From Ophiodon elongatus (Eukaryota; Chordata; Actinopteri; Perciformes; Hexagrammidae), in the NCBI GenBank assembly GCA_016806645.1, contig JACSYO010000471.1, positions 2,296,501 to 2,360,500 of the forward strand: a stretch of 64,000 nt of DNA, in the 5' to 3' direction. Positions 48,516 through 61,470 of the stretch are shown here, one piece after another. Below the pieces are notes generated by a model, which was not told the origin of the DNA, did not search any database, and saw only the letters and a list, made by a program, of their open reading frames with translations. Position numbers and translations under genes: made by a program. The stretch's first letter is position 1. Every line of letters begins with the position of its first letter.

Positions 48516-49949
48516 CTTATAAACAGTTGCTGTCGCGCTCAGGGCAGTTTCTTTATTTTCAGCTGCCATGCTGACCGTCAGCTCTGCACTGAGGAGAGCA
48601 GGGAACCTCCTCTGTGTAGAATTACCACCGCACTCATAACTAACACAGACTTAAGAAAAATGAGCATCTTCTCAACTTAATTTCACTTGCTGACTCACCA
48701 CTTTGATGAGTCTAATCACTTTTTCGGGACAGGAAGGAGTGTCTCATTGACAGATCTGCCCTCCTCTCGGGGAGCAGCTGCACTGACAAATGATCTCTGC
48801 ATTTAGTTGTGGCAGTTTAATCCTGCTGTGGCTGAGGAAAATGGCAACCTGCTGTTTTCATAATAGAAATTGAATGACCTTCAGCTTGTGGAAACGGCTT
48901 CAGATCTAATGCGTTTCCAAGTAGTTTATTTTGTATTAATATATTTTTGCAAAGCATTATCTGTTTGACCAGCAGTCATGTATGCACTGTTCAGATCTAC
49001 TTTCTCACTCACACAGCGTAGGTGTCAGTTTACGGTTAATATTTGTTTCGGTGCAGCTTAAAGCTGCTGTGGCGCAGCGGCTAATGACGCCTCTACGAGG
49101 AAGCTCACGAGGCCTGACACTTGTTCCTCATTAATCCTGTCTCATGTCCTCTCGACCTGCGCAGGCAATCAATGTTGTCTTAATGGCTCTGGAGGTCCTG
49201 GATCCAGAGAGGGAGTAAGTAGGAGGTCTGGCCCTGGTTAATGACACTTCACTGAGATGAAAGGCAACTAAGGAATGGTCAGGACAATAAGCTGTGATGT
49301 TTACACCCTCTATAAGCGAAATGAAACTTCAGACATGGTAAGAAGATTAAATGCATCCTTTCACAGACCTCGTAGATATCACAATATTTTTCAGATACAC
49401 TAGAGCAGTAAAGAGGTTTGGAGGTGCACGTTTTTAGTCTGGATCTGCCCTGATTGTGTCTTTATTGATCTGTTACTGCTCCATCTAACACACAATTTAA
49501 AAGTAAACAGCCAGGCAGCAGTAAGATGCTGAGTCTAGCAGATATTATCATCTGAAAGACAGTCGCTGTGTACTAACACCATGAAAACTATTTTAGGTAA
49601 ATGTACCTCCGATTCGTAAAAAACAAATAAATAAAATAAAAATACTGCAGTAATGCTGTCCAGAACACCTAAAATAGCAAACGTACAGTTCATGCAATTT
49701 CATTATTTGCAAAGAAAAGCTCTCTAAATTTACAGAATATAGAAACTATTAAATAATTGCATGGCTCCACAGAGATACCACAATAAGACTAAAAACAAGT
49801 CTTGTCCTTAAAAAGTCTTTAATCTGTTTAATAAATCAAATAACTTCATTACCTCTGCTTGAAAATCCTCTTGCAATGTATTTTTGTATGAAGAAGGATA
49901 AAGTGCTATTCGGTTTTGTGGAGCGTTGACATTGACAGATTGATATCCT

Positions 49950-50215
49950 TAACGGAATAGTTCAACATTTTGAGAAAAATCTCTTATTTGCTTTCTTGAA
50001 AAGTTAGATGAGAAGATTGATATAATTTTCCTATTTGTCTGTTCAATAGGAAGCTACAGCCAGCAGCCAGTTAGCTTAGCTTAGCATAAAGACTAAAAAC
50101 AGAGGTAAACAGCTAGCCTGACTTTGTCCAAAGGGTAAAAAAAATCCATCCAACAGCTCTATAAAACTCACAGATTAACAAATTATATCATGTTTGTTTA
50201 ATCTGTACAAAAGTG
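49950..50215 (+). mobile_element. Copy A of the 'TTAGCTTAGCTTAGC' element
   Basis: It shares GTTAGATGAGA(A/G)GATTGAT, GTTAGCTTAGCTTAGCA, GACT(A/G)(A/G)AAACAG, AAACAGCTAGCCTG and AAATCCATCCA, in the same order, with copy B at 57048. Only the left half is clear. Confidence 0.75.
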
Positions 50216-52300
50216 TTTCTACTTGACTATTTCGAGGCTGAGAGCCGCACTTTCCTGGAGACTCTTTGCTGTGCCTGAACTGGAACATGACGCAGGAACA
50301 TGACGCAGAATCTGGACCGCTGGCGTAACTCCATTGAGGCCCAGATGTGCTACGTGCTCAGATAAGACACTAAAAGGTTTTTTAATTCTTGGATATGTTT
50401 TATGATGCAGAGTTACAATGACCCAACTGGGGATTGGACTCACAAACTGGGAGAGGGAATCAAACTCATAAATTGTCAGTCCCAGGGCACATTCTGCAAC
50501 TAGTTCACTAAGCTGGATGAATCTTTGATGTTGGAAGGGTTACTTGGTTAGTCACCAAAAGAGACAAAAATAGCCCAAAGAAACACGATTTTGAGCTTAA
50601 AGGATCAGTTTAGGATTCTTCTTTAACTTACAGACATTAACATAAAAACAAGTGAAGGGAATAAAGGGAATACCACTGGCTCCATTAAGGATAATAGGCC
50701 ATTAAGGCTCTATCAGTAAAATCAAGCATATTGAGCCATCAAACAAATTTAGAAAACTCGTTAAAGGGAGATTGCAGTTTTCCCGTCAAGTTTTCTCGCA
50801 CACTTTAAGAAAAAAATAAAACGTATTTTATTTTGTATTTACTCCAGCTGGAAGGTTTTGTCCAAATTAGGATGTGATGTTTACATACACAACACATAAC
50901 CGGGAAACTCTAAAAACTGGGACACTAATGCAAATGCACAAATAATTTGTTTTGGATTTTTTCCAACATTTTAAACAGGATATTTTGAGTAATAAATTAG
51001 AGAATTGTTTTAAAAACATACAGAATTTAGATAAAATAAAAAAAAAAAAAGACAAACACACTCGCACGAGACAACATTGATAAAAAGCTGCTAGACAAGT
51101 TGTAACTTTGAGATTAGTTTTTCAGTAGGGTCGTAAAACAATAGGGGGGCTTTTTGTGAGGTCCGGCAAGACTGAAAGACAGACAAGTGGAAAATCGAAC
51201 ATTCATTAGAGCTTATTACATTTAATTTCTGATGCGTAAGCAGGTTTATCCATCTAAATTAACTTCACCTTTTGTTCTGTACCACCTGAGATGGACAGCT
51301 GGTCGGTTTCATTTCCTTTGAACGTGACGTGATTCTCGCTTTGGGATGCAAGTTGTTCTTCTGTGTGCTTATCTCAGCTGTGGAGCGCTGCAGGAGTGTT
51401 ATCTGTGGAGAGAAACTAAAATATAAAGATGCAAAGAGAAGAATGGCAGCTAGTTTCTGAGCCTGTTTTATCCCCGTGTTTCTTACTATTGCTGTGTCTG
51501 CTACAATTATTACAGTTATCACAAAAAAACATTGCTAGTAAATCTCATGCTGCTACAACTAATAATGTTGCCTTAAATCCACAATTAAAAAACATTCCTT
51601 GGAAGTACATTTTTCATAATTCGGAGGACAAAATCTGCACACAATAGAATGAGGCATAAAAAAAACAGGAGACTTATTTGACCACAAGCTTTCAAATCAG
51701 AGCAGCGTCCATAGGGCAGACAATTAAAACACATTATTGCCTCAACACCCCACACTGCTCAATAAGAGCACTGTTTTGATGCTGTGGGCTTCTTTAATGG
51801 TCCATCAGTGAATAGCGTCTTCCACTGGTGTGTATCGCCACCGCCACACTGTGAAACAATGTTCTTCAGAAGGAGGCCCGTGTCCCTCTGTCACATCACC
51901 CCACGGTGAGCCGTAATGAGCTGGCGTGTGCGTAATGAGAGCTAATGCTGCCGCAGCTATTGAGCCGCTCCTGCCACTAGGCCATAATGCCACTCCTGCT
52001 GTGTTGTGTCAAACAGACACATGCAACACAGACTGGTGCCAGTGAGCTTGATGGTAGGCCTGCTGCAGTGTCTCCCCAGCAGCAGATGGATCACAGAAAG
52101 AGGGACGAAGGCCCTGTGGAGTCTCTAATGACAGCATTCGGCTGCAGTTCAAATCACAACATCGGTCGGCTGAATTTATGTTGTATTTAACACCTTTGCT
52201 CTCTGTTGACCACATGTTGTTAACATTGAGCCTGGGTAACATTTGCTTTCTGCCAAACCCATTTTATCATTTAACAAAAGAAGAAAACATTCTCAAATAT
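50216..52300. other. Gene-free stretch
   Basis: No exon set, RNA gene or recognisable repeat is seen. It has scattered A-rich tracts (51037-51050). Confidence 0.55.
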
Positions 52301-52959
52301 TCAAGGGTACGATTGGCAATTTACTGTACCTCTTAATGACAATAAATCCCCCAAGAAAGACCAAAAGCCACAATAGATTGCTCCTACTAAGTATTGCCTG
52401 TGTATCCAAAGCCTAATATACATTATTCCTCTCTGCCATAGACTTCCATTGTTGTACAGCATCTATTAAACCATATAATTGAGCCGCATTGTTACGTGCC
52501 GCATTGTCGTGGAAGTGTAGATGCTTATCTTAAGTAAAAGGGTCAATATACTTATTTGAAATCACTCCATTTAAAGTAAGTCCCACTTTATTAAAAGTTC
52601 AGAAGTAAAATATAGTTAAAGTATCAAAAATCAAAGTACAAATTACATAGAAAAATGGCCTCTGTGACTGATATATATGTGACATTATTAGACTGTTAAT
52701 CAGTGTGCGAAATACCTGGTGGCAATTGGGGGGGGGGGTAACTCTAATGTCCTACACAGTTATTACACATAAACAACAAAACATACAGGTATACAGAAAT
52801 AAAAACAATAGAAGAAAAGGTCAAAGAAAAGAGAAACAGTTTCCATTATGACAATAGATAATAGTATGTTATGCATATCATCACCTACATGTGATCATCT
52901 CCTAATCTCTATGCTAAAATTGCAAATTAAATTGATACCAGTTGTGTTTTACCGTTGAT

Positions 52960-53450
52960 GCCACTTTTATATCACAGTCCTCAAACCACAGCCTCTTTTC
53001 TGTTGGGTCAATAATATACGTTCTAGTCTGGTCTGGGCTAGATAAATGAGAATGGGTTGCCAGATCTTGATAAAAGTATTGGGCTTCCCTCACACAGTAT
53101 AACAGATTCTTTCCATATGAAACAATCTAGTAAATTCACCTAACCAGCTATTGAATACAGGTTCTGCATCTCTGTAACACAGGCTTAGAATGTTCTTTTT
53201 TGGGATTACAATGCTGCATTGTAAAGGCCTTAGCTGCCAGTGGTTTAAGCCCAGGGTGCGTTGTGTCCAGCTGAGAGTGGCTATTCCTGGTTCAGGGGCA
53301 AGATTGCATTTGTATGCCTCGGAGAGGAAGTGAAAAATATCACGCAAGATTTTAATAAGCTTTGTGCAATTACAGAATAGATAGGCGAAGGCTCCATCTG
53401 CACATTTGCATTTAGGTAAGGTTGAAGAGAATGAAGGGTAGAATGAATGT
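52960..53450 (-). pseudogene. LINE ORF2 C-terminal fragment (L1/Tx1-like), decayed
   Basis: On the minus strand an open stretch (about 53430 down to 53090) reads KCKCADGAFAYLFCNCTKLI ... ILRDIFHFLSEAYKCNLAPE, then NILSLCYRDAEPVF. This is the 'C..C...G.F.H.FW.C' tail plus '...F.LS' segment typical of the C-terminus of L1/Tx1-like reverse-transcriptase proteins. The motif His is Tyr here. The frame ends at 53090 and further stops follow, so the copy is dead. Only the C-terminus remains; no endonuclease or polymerase domain is in the window. Confidence 0.6.
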
Positions 53451-53487
53451 AACTTTATGCAGTAATAATGTAGTCTATCGTTGACTT

Positions 53488-53535
53488 AGTACTTGTACTC
53501 TGTGCAATGACAATAAAGTTGAATCTGAATATGAA
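53488..53535 (+). repeat. Retroposon 3' tail
   Basis: ACTTGTACTCTGTGCAATGA CAATAAAGTTGAATCTGAA, a standard 3' end of fish non-LTR retroposons, in the opposite orientation to the neighbouring LINE fragment. Confidence 0.6.
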
Positions 53536-55469
53536 TCTGAATAACTACCTTTATATTGTATTACCTGATGGAGATATTATATTGATATCGTGGTATGAGA
53601 CTAGATATCATCTTAGATTTTGGAAATCGTGATATGGAATAAGTGTCTTGTCCTGATTTTAAATGCTGCGTTACCGTAAATTGATGTCACTTCCTGAATT
53701 TACCAGACTGTTCTAGCTATTCTATTATTTACATTAACACGCTTATTATATCCACAGTACTGATAAATATTTGTCAAAAATTTCCTAGTGTAAACATTTT
53801 GTGAAAACACCAATAGTCAAAGCTACGATATCGTCGCTATGACGATTTCAATGTATTTGGTAAAAAATAACAGCGATATTAGTTTTTTGTCCATACTGCC
53901 CAGCTCTTGTTGAACTGCTAATAACTCGTAGACATCTGAAATGTGTCAATTGCCTCAATTAGAGACAGTTTTAAAAAAGGGATCACAAGCCAGGTTGGAA
54001 ACCACAGGTTTAATCTTTAACGAGGCGTTTCATTTCAAAAGCTTATTGTACTCGTTTTTTTTTATGTGAAATGCTAATCTGAAAAGTGACTTTGAGTAAA
54101 AAGTACAATATTTGAATTCCAGAAGTATAAAAAGGAAATACTCAAGTAAAGAACAAGTACTTTAAAATTGTACTTACAGTACAGAATAAATGTACTTAGT
54201 TACTTTCTACATCTGCTGGCTGACGTGTTTCTTCATTATGATGAACGTGGGCACTGAGTTTTTATTTGAGTCTATCCCTGCTGCTGTGAATACTCACTAG
54301 ATCACCAAATCTTCCCTGTCTGAGTAATGTTCACTAAAAACTACAGTGCTCAGCTGTTTTAGGAAACGATATAGCCTTTTTCAAATTATAAAATCACAAA
54401 TAATGACCTGCTTCAGAGGAACCGACCGGTTTGTGGCTGAAGGGAAGTCATTGAAAGTATGCAAACAATGTGATTGAAATCTGGAACAATCTGATAAAAA
54501 AACAAAAAACAGTCTAAACAAGATTATAAATCTGTCTAGACATGCGATGACGGCTTTCAGTACTTCACAATTTCCAATACATCAACACACAGAAGCAATA
54601 TTTCGTTTTACTTGAATACAGTTGATCTCTGTATGTTGGTGTGTTACAAGGTGCACAGCATTGTGCATTTAATCCTCTGTGCATCTGACCAGGTTTTCAC
54701 TTTCCTCCTTTCATTACCAGATTTGTTCATAATAAGTGGAGGCTTGAGCTGAACTCATTATTTAAGTTGCTGGCTGCTTTAAGAAGCCAGATAATGTGTT
54801 TGAAATGCTGAGGCATGTTGAATGTATTAAGTGTTCACGTGTGTGTTCAGCTGAACTGTGAGCTGGGGGGGCAGTTTGTCTCCTGGGCGCTGCATGTGTT
54901 GTCTGACAGGCTCCTCACGGTGCTGGATGAAGATATTAGCTGGGCACTGTTGACACTGCATGCACACTTGTAATGGCCTCATAAATTCTGCTAGTGTGAA
55001 AGGGAGAAAGGGAGTGAAAAAGCAAGGAAAGGGACCGTGGACTCATTGGCAGTCCACTCGCACTCTCTGCCTGCTTTACACCACCCAGCATGCACCATAC
55101 CTGCAGTTAACAGATGCGTCAAATACTACCTCGAGGCAGCATTTGATGTCCGTGTTTACACTACACTTCAGAGTGTATATATATATACACAATACATTTA
55201 GTAGAGTGATTTATTTTTAAAGCACTGACTAACAAAAAGACTGAGGCTTTTCCTAACCTGGTGTTTGAAATTCTTTGAAATAAATGTATTTATATTTTTA
55301 ATGTTCAAGTCATAAAAACACTACATATATATGAGTGTAATTTTATGGAGCCTTTATGGAAAAAGAGACATGTCACCCCAAATAATTTCATATAAATCAT
55401 TTGACATGCCTAAAATCATTTTCATGTTACTTACTTTCTATTATGTTGAAAATGCCAAATTGTACATAC

Positions 55470-55544
55470 GTGTGTGTGTGCGTGTGTGTGTGCGTGCGTG
55501 TGCGTGTGCGTGTGCGTGTGCGTGTGTGCGTGTGTGTGTGTGTG
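55470..55544. repeat. (GT/GC)n alternating purine-pyrimidine microsatellite
   Basis: 75 bases of GTGTGCGTGTGCG-type repeat. Confidence 0.95.
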
Positions 55545-57040
55545 AGGGGGATTAAGCAGCAGATGTAGTCACTTGTACAAAAGATCACTCAACAGGCAAC
55601 AGAAAATAAAACACTGCATTTACAGGCCACATTTATTGATGGTAAAGGCCTTGAAAACATATTTCTCCAATCAGGCTGTTTCTTTAGCGATGGATTCCCA
55701 CATGGAAACACAATGTTCTGCCAGTTTCGATTTTCTTCCCCTTTCCACAGTTGTTCTTTTGTCTGTGCTCTTTTGAAGTGAGCAGGGCTGAAAAATTGCG
55801 ATGTCACATATGTTCATGCAACAAGCATAGGATTTTTTGTTATTAGCGTAGTTACGAATGTGACAGAGCCCAGAATTTACAGTTTTACAGCTTTTGAGTG
55901 TTAAATTATTTAAATAATAACTAAGGTGTCTTTTTTACTAAATGTATATTTGATTGTTTCTTATCTAGTCGTAACTATGTAATGATGTCCCAACATCTAC
56001 TTTGATCAGTTGCTTTTGTGTTTTGTCTTTTTCATGAGTTGTCTCCAACTTTTTGCCAAGAGTCAGTCTCTTAATATGAAAACGTTTAACATCATTATAT
56101 GACGTTAAATGTTTGAAAATACTTGGAGAATCTTCTCCTCAAAGAGTCATTTGCCATCTGCTGACATCAACCTTCCTTCAACAGTGATGTTGAGAGCTTT
56201 GAGTGTAGATGTGTGTTGATGTATTGTGTTGGTACGTGTTGCTGATTGTTCTTACAAGCAGTGTCGGCTCGTGACATGAGCAACCTGATTGATTTAGTCA
56301 GCTGCCACACCTGGTGTTTGTTAGCTGTTGTTTCCTGACACAAAACTTCTCCTGATGATCAAACCGAGAGCTTCAAACTGGTGAAATGTCTTTGTCACTT
56401 TCTGGAGTAACCCTACTCCTATATATGTTAAATATCTTTGGATCTCCTAGTTTCATCTCTATTTCAAATTCCAACTTGTTCTGTCTATAAAGGCAAATCA
56501 CTGAGTACATCTTTAAATTGGGTAGATTTGGGCGTCTATTCTGACCCACGCATGAGGAAGAATCCTGAATAATAAGAGTTCATAATGTGATCAGGTCACT
56601 GAGGTAGGTTTGATGGTGAAATGTGACCGTCAGTGATTTTGTCTAGATTAGCTGCTTTACAGGGAGGAAGCAGTGTCTCTTGGCAGCACTGATGTCAGTC
56701 TTTCTCGCTCTGTTGTCACATGGCCAGTATTGATTGTTAGATCCAGGGGCTGTTAAGGTGCTACTTGCATCTCAATGTGCCCTGCAGTAGAAGATTAATG
56801 TTGCCTCTAAAAACCAGACTCCATCCCGCCTGCATTTCTCTTCATTATTAATGAAACTTAAATGGCAGTTTGCCAAACCAAAATAAACATCTGATTTTAA
56901 ACACACGGTGGCTCCAACATTAAACAAAAACAAGCACAAATAGTGATCGTAGGATTAATATTTATGTAAAAGAATAAAAAGAATGTGTAGGTGTAAATGT
57001 AATCACTAAAGACATAGTCTGACCTTTTGATATTTCCACT
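55545..57040. other. Gene-free stretch
   Basis: Nothing beyond ordinary AT-rich sequence is recognised. Confidence 0.5.
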
Positions 57041-57047
57041 TGTTTGA

Positions 57048-57541
57048 GAGTTAGATGAGAGGATTGATGCACTCTAACACCTGTATGGTAAATATGGTGC
57101 TACAGCTAGTAGATAGTTAGCTTAGCTTAGCACAGAGACTGGAAACAGGGGGAAACAGCTAGCCTGGTTCTGTATGAAGGTAACAAAATCCATCCACCTC
57201 ATAAACTCACTAACTAGTTATACATTATGTCTTGTTTGTTAAATCTTCAGGACTCCAGGAAGTTACTGCTCCCTGCTAACTGCCAAGTAATAGTCTGGCA
57301 CATGACCCCCTGACATCGCAACATGTCATTTTTTTTCTTTGTACAGATTAAACAAACAATATCCAAATATGTTAATTAATGATATAGCATTAAATGTGCT
57401 TGTAGGCAGATTTATTTTCCTTTGAACAGACCTAGGTTAACTGTTTCTGTCTTATTGCTAAGAAAAGCTAACCGGCTGCAGGATGTAGCTTCATATTTAC
57501 AGTACAGACATGAGAGTAGTGCAGTATCAGTCATCTAACTC
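57048..57541. mobile_element. Copy B of the 'TTAGCTTAGCTTAGC' foldback element, full length
   Basis: The left end GAGTTAGATGAGAGGATTGA has its inverted counterpart at the right end, ending 57541. The arms match over about 110 bases: 'GTAAATATG(G/A)(T/A)GCTACA' and 'GTTAGCTT(A/-)GCTTAGCA' on one arm, the inverted 'TGCTAAGAAAAGCTAACCGG' and 'TGTAGCTTCATATTTAC' on the other. It is a 494-bp foldback element without an ORF. Confidence 0.8.
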
Positions 57542-57589
57542 GGTAATTGTTTTACTGTAAGTGATAAAGTCAGATAAAATAATGTGCTT

Positions 57590-58190
57590 AGACCAGGCGG
57601 CAACCTCCGGGTCTGACAAGTGAACCCAATGTGTAAGGAAGTGCCTAAACTTGTATTCATTCTGATTCTGACTCCTCTGGTTCCAAAAATCAGTCAGATT
57701 GTATAGAAGTCTATGGGAAAATGACCCTACTTCTCACTTGATGTATTACCTCAGTAAACATTGTAAACATGAGTTTATGCTCTCTATTGCAAGGTTCAGG
57801 TCTTCTTCAATACAGCATGATGTTAATTAAATTATGGTCCCATTTAAAATAGAGCATAAACAGGTTATACTTCAGGGCGTGGCTACCATGTCATTGAGAG
57901 GTCGCTACCATGGCGTTGTCCAGTCTGGGAGTTGTCTGTGGGTTCATGATAGAACTTTAACCCTTTACCAGGTGTTTTCAGTTCATGAAATTTAAATGTA
58001 ACCTTTTGGTCGCCTTAAAATGTCTTATTCATTGTTCGGTTGTACTTCATCCACCCTCTCGTATCACTTCTGGTTGCAAAAAGTCAAGATGGCAAAGACC
58101 AAAATGCAGAACTCTAATCTTCAGAACTGCAGTCCACCAACCAATTGGTGACGTCATGTTGACTACGTCCTCTTATATGTACAGTCTATG
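57590..58190. mobile_element. Probable non-autonomous element ('GGCGGCAACCTCCGG ... GTACAGTCTATG')
   Basis: It starts GACCAGGCGGCAACCTCCGG. Inside are GTCTATGGGAAAATGACCCT, GCGTGGCTACCATG and CAAGATGGCAAAGACC, and it ends TATATGTACAGTCTATGAA. This order is known to me from many teleost introns, but there is no second copy in the window to compare. Confidence 0.5.
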
Positions 58191-59815
58191 AATTTGACAT
58201 GTGTGTTCTTACAGATAGAAAACAAGTAACTTCCTGCTCTTTGCCTAAAGAATTTGTTGACATATTTCTCAAAAGGGACGTAAAACTTGCGTCATTATAA
58301 ATTGTCGATGGACTATCAAGCTCAGTTGAGTCTTGAGGTTTTTAACTGAGTTGTTGTAATTTTGCATTCTTATGTTAAATTCACTTCCATCACCCGAAAG
58401 GTTTAACCTGTCTTGTCCACTGCATACCAACACACACACGACACTCACGACGGAGGGTCAGTTCAGGTTAATCCAATGTGGTTTTATGATGATGTGTGAT
58501 CTGTGCTCGCATTAATATGGTCATTAGACTTAATGCTTCCCATGACAACAAACTGATGGATGTATTGTTCAGTTTCAGTTAAGAGCTGTCACTTAAATCA
58601 ACAGTGATTAATTTGCTGAAACTCAAAGCCAAAGAATAAATCTCAGCAAGTGTTTTAATGGGCTTTATGCTGTTGAATTCCTTCAACACAGAACATGTTA
58701 AATTTTACAAGTACTGAATGTACAGATACGTTGCATAACAGTGTGTTAAGAGATAGGAATAAGAATAACAGACACTTTTGCTTCATATTAAAACATTTTA
58801 CAGCCCAGATGGCTTAATCACATTGCCCTTTGTTAGTCAAAGCTGCACTGAATTCCCTCAGAAGCTTCAAGTAAAAAAAAAAAAAAAGCCTCCAATATTT
58901 CATCACTTAATGGTTATGATATATTTACATATTCAGTCAATTCCTCCTCATCTCTGCTTGAAGCTCGAGGCTACAATAGCTGCTACAAGCATAACACAAC
59001 CAAATCACTGATCAAACTGTTAACAGGCAAATTGCATTGTGGGTAATGTAGGTGGCAGGTTTTGATAAGGAAGAAGAATGCTTGGATTTAAAAACAACAG
59101 ATATCCCTGGTTCTGCTTCCTCGAATGTGATCCTTCTTTAAAAACAGTCGGAGGATGTTAAAGGAGTGCAATGCTAAATTGGTGGAGTACTCTTTATTAT
59201 TTCGGTAAATGAGATTGAGATTATTTTTGCGATATGCCATTGTTAGTGCCTACCAAGGTAAATAGCTGTCTTACCTCAATTTGTGCAAGGAATTAAACAC
59301 ACAAGACAAGAAAAACACATCTTATAAAAGACAGTTTGGTGTATGTAAAAATGTAAGCTTTCTTGCAATTTTATGTCATAAATCTTATTTTTACAGCTTT
59401 CTTTCGTCAGAACTTATCCCATTGTTCACTTGTCAGAAGTTCTCACAGAAGAACAAAAACAACCCTCCAGCTGTGTTTTCTTCTTTGTCATGATGCGACG
59501 GGAAACTAAAATTAGACAGCCATGAACAAGAGTTTGTTCCTGTGTCCTACTGGTTCAAATACTTGACAGTTTACAGGATTCAGTGTTGCCAAAGACAACA
59601 CAAGTCAACAATACTTTCCAGTGTTTTTTATGTTTTCCTATATATTTTGTGAAAGTAGGAAGTTGTGTGGACTTACAGTAATCGTCACTTAGCTCCTTTC
59701 TTATTTCAGTTTGTCCTCAGAAAAGTAATTTGAATATGCAATATTGATTACATTTTTTTAATAAAATTACATGTTAGACTAAATATAGAAGATTAAATAC
59801 ATACTTAGGGAATTC
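58191..59815. other. Gene-free stretch
   Basis: I find no gene, repeat copy or RNA signature here. Confidence 0.5.
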
Positions 59816-59819
59816 CAGT

Positions 59820-60480
59820 AGACTTAAAGCTGGGGAAGGCAGTATAGTTTTGGCATCATTAGGAAAGAAACGTCATAATAACCTTTCAGTATGTTGTAAT
59901 TCAAGAGGTCTGAGAGAAAACTAGACTTCTACACCTCCTCTTGGCTCTGTTTTCAGGCTTTAGAAAATCTAGCCTGTGATGGTGGACTTTGGCCAATAAC
60001 AGGTCATTTCAGAAAGACGGCGTTCCCATTGGCTGTTCTAGTATGCAGATACGTATACACATCCCTTCGGTGATTGCTTGATTCAGCTGCAGAATATCCT
60101 GCATATATCTGGCTGCGGCTAGCAGAAAGCTAAACTGTTAGCATTTTCTCCATCTCTGAAATGCTTCACTAATATCGTAGCTCACTAAAGCCTCAGATCA
60201 CAGTATGATTGCTGTTATTATTAAAGCGTTGGGATCACAATAATGTGGATGCTGGAGGATGTTTGAAATGAATGACAAATACTCGTACAGGTCACTGTAT
60301 GAAGCACATGCATATGCCAGTGCTTGTCTGGTGGGAGGGGCTTAGGACAGCTAGGAGAGAGCTGCAGGATGAGCCTACCCTGCCTACTCTGGGGTACTAC
60401 TTGAATTAAAATATTCTGAAAGGTTATTATGGACTTTTTGGCCAATGATGCCAAAGATAAGCTGCCTTCTCAAGCTTTAA
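59820..60480. repeat. Possible interspersed repeat
   Basis: The block with GGTCTGAGAGAAAACTAGAC, CTACACCTCCTCTTGGCTCT, GGACTTTGGCCAATAACAGG and GGTGGGAGGGGCTTAGGA resembles a common fish intergenic repeat. It has no copy elsewhere in the window and no ends that I can define. Confidence 0.3.
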
Positions 60481-61129
60481 GAACGTATCCTGTTCATGGA
60501 CCCTAATTCTTCTAATATAATACAAGTACAAGTAAACTGATTGAAAGGAGACCAAGAATGAGTCAGAAAATGTCAAAGTTTCATTATTTTTAAACAACCT
60601 TATAAACCTGCGATGACGTCAAAAAGTCGGCCAATGAGGCCCAGGTTGTAAATAACTGGAGTTATCCTTTAAGTTTGGTGACTACGCCCTCGGTGCTCCA
60701 GTTTTGCTGAAAGACTTGAAAACAGTCACAGGAAGGAGTATATCAAGATGGAGTTCCTTTTTTAAGCCCCAGTCTTATTGTTTCACCTCAGAGCAGGAGA
60801 GAGGAAGAGACACACTCTTTCCTCGCCTGACGCAAACAGGAGACAGTTTTTCTAATCTGTTACCAAACACATACTGACATTGTTCAATACGGTTACTGTA
60901 CACATCCAATATATCATGGCTGTATACGTGTCTGACCTGAATCTCCCACATCCCAACCCTTTATGAGAAAGATCCACATAGATAAAGGATGGTTTATTGA
61001 TTAGCTTGAACTCCTAATCTATAAATACACACATTTATTTTGTATTTGAAGAGGGGCATTGTAGTGCAGCAGGTCCTGTTGAGGCAAGAGATTTATCAAG
61101 AGGAAATACTCAAAACATTAAAGGCTAAA

Positions 61130-61470
61130 GCTGGATATGTTTCATATTTTTATTATTGTTGGCAAATCCCATTGAAGAGTCAAAAAACAACAATGTATTG
61201 ATCCTAACAAGGATTGTTTGTGTAGCAAAAGCCTAATATGGTTTATTCCTCTGTCCCATAGAGCTCCATTGTTTTTTCATTACGATGCCATAGTAGTTTA
61301 TTTTGAGTCGATCCCACAAACACCGTCCTGTTGCTGCAAATACTCATTAGAGCACAATTGTGGATTAATCCGCATGAGAAAATAGTCCCTAAAAAATTAA
61401 AAGTCTACTCCTGTTTGAGTAATGTTTGCAAAAAATCTACAGAGCCCAGCTGTTTTCTGAAAATGTAAGT
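61130..61470. mobile_element. Uninterrupted copy of the repeat that is split at 52300-54370
   Basis: Ordered matches to both outer halves of the nested block: GCCTAATATGGTTTATTCCT, CTCCATTGTT, TTTGAGTCGATCCCACAAAC, ACTCATTAGAGCAC, GAGTAATGTTTGC and CCCAGCTGTTTTCTGAAA. The part between the two halves is only about 15-20 bases here. Confidence 0.65.

Larger units (their letters stand above)
52300..54370. mobile_element. Nested repeat block: older element split by a composite insertion
   Basis: The outer halves (52300-52460 and 54230-54370) match, in order, the left and right parts of one continuous copy at 61130-61470. The left half has CAAAGCCTAATATACATTAT, TCCTCTCTGCCATAGA and TTCCATTGTT. 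The right half has TTTGAGTCTATCCCTGCTGC, CTCACTAGATCACC and GTCTGAGTAATGTTCACTAA. About 1.77 kb between them contains a MITE fragment (52560-52700), a LINE fragment (52960-53450), a retroposon tail (53490-53530) and another MITE end (54090-54205). Confidence 0.65.
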
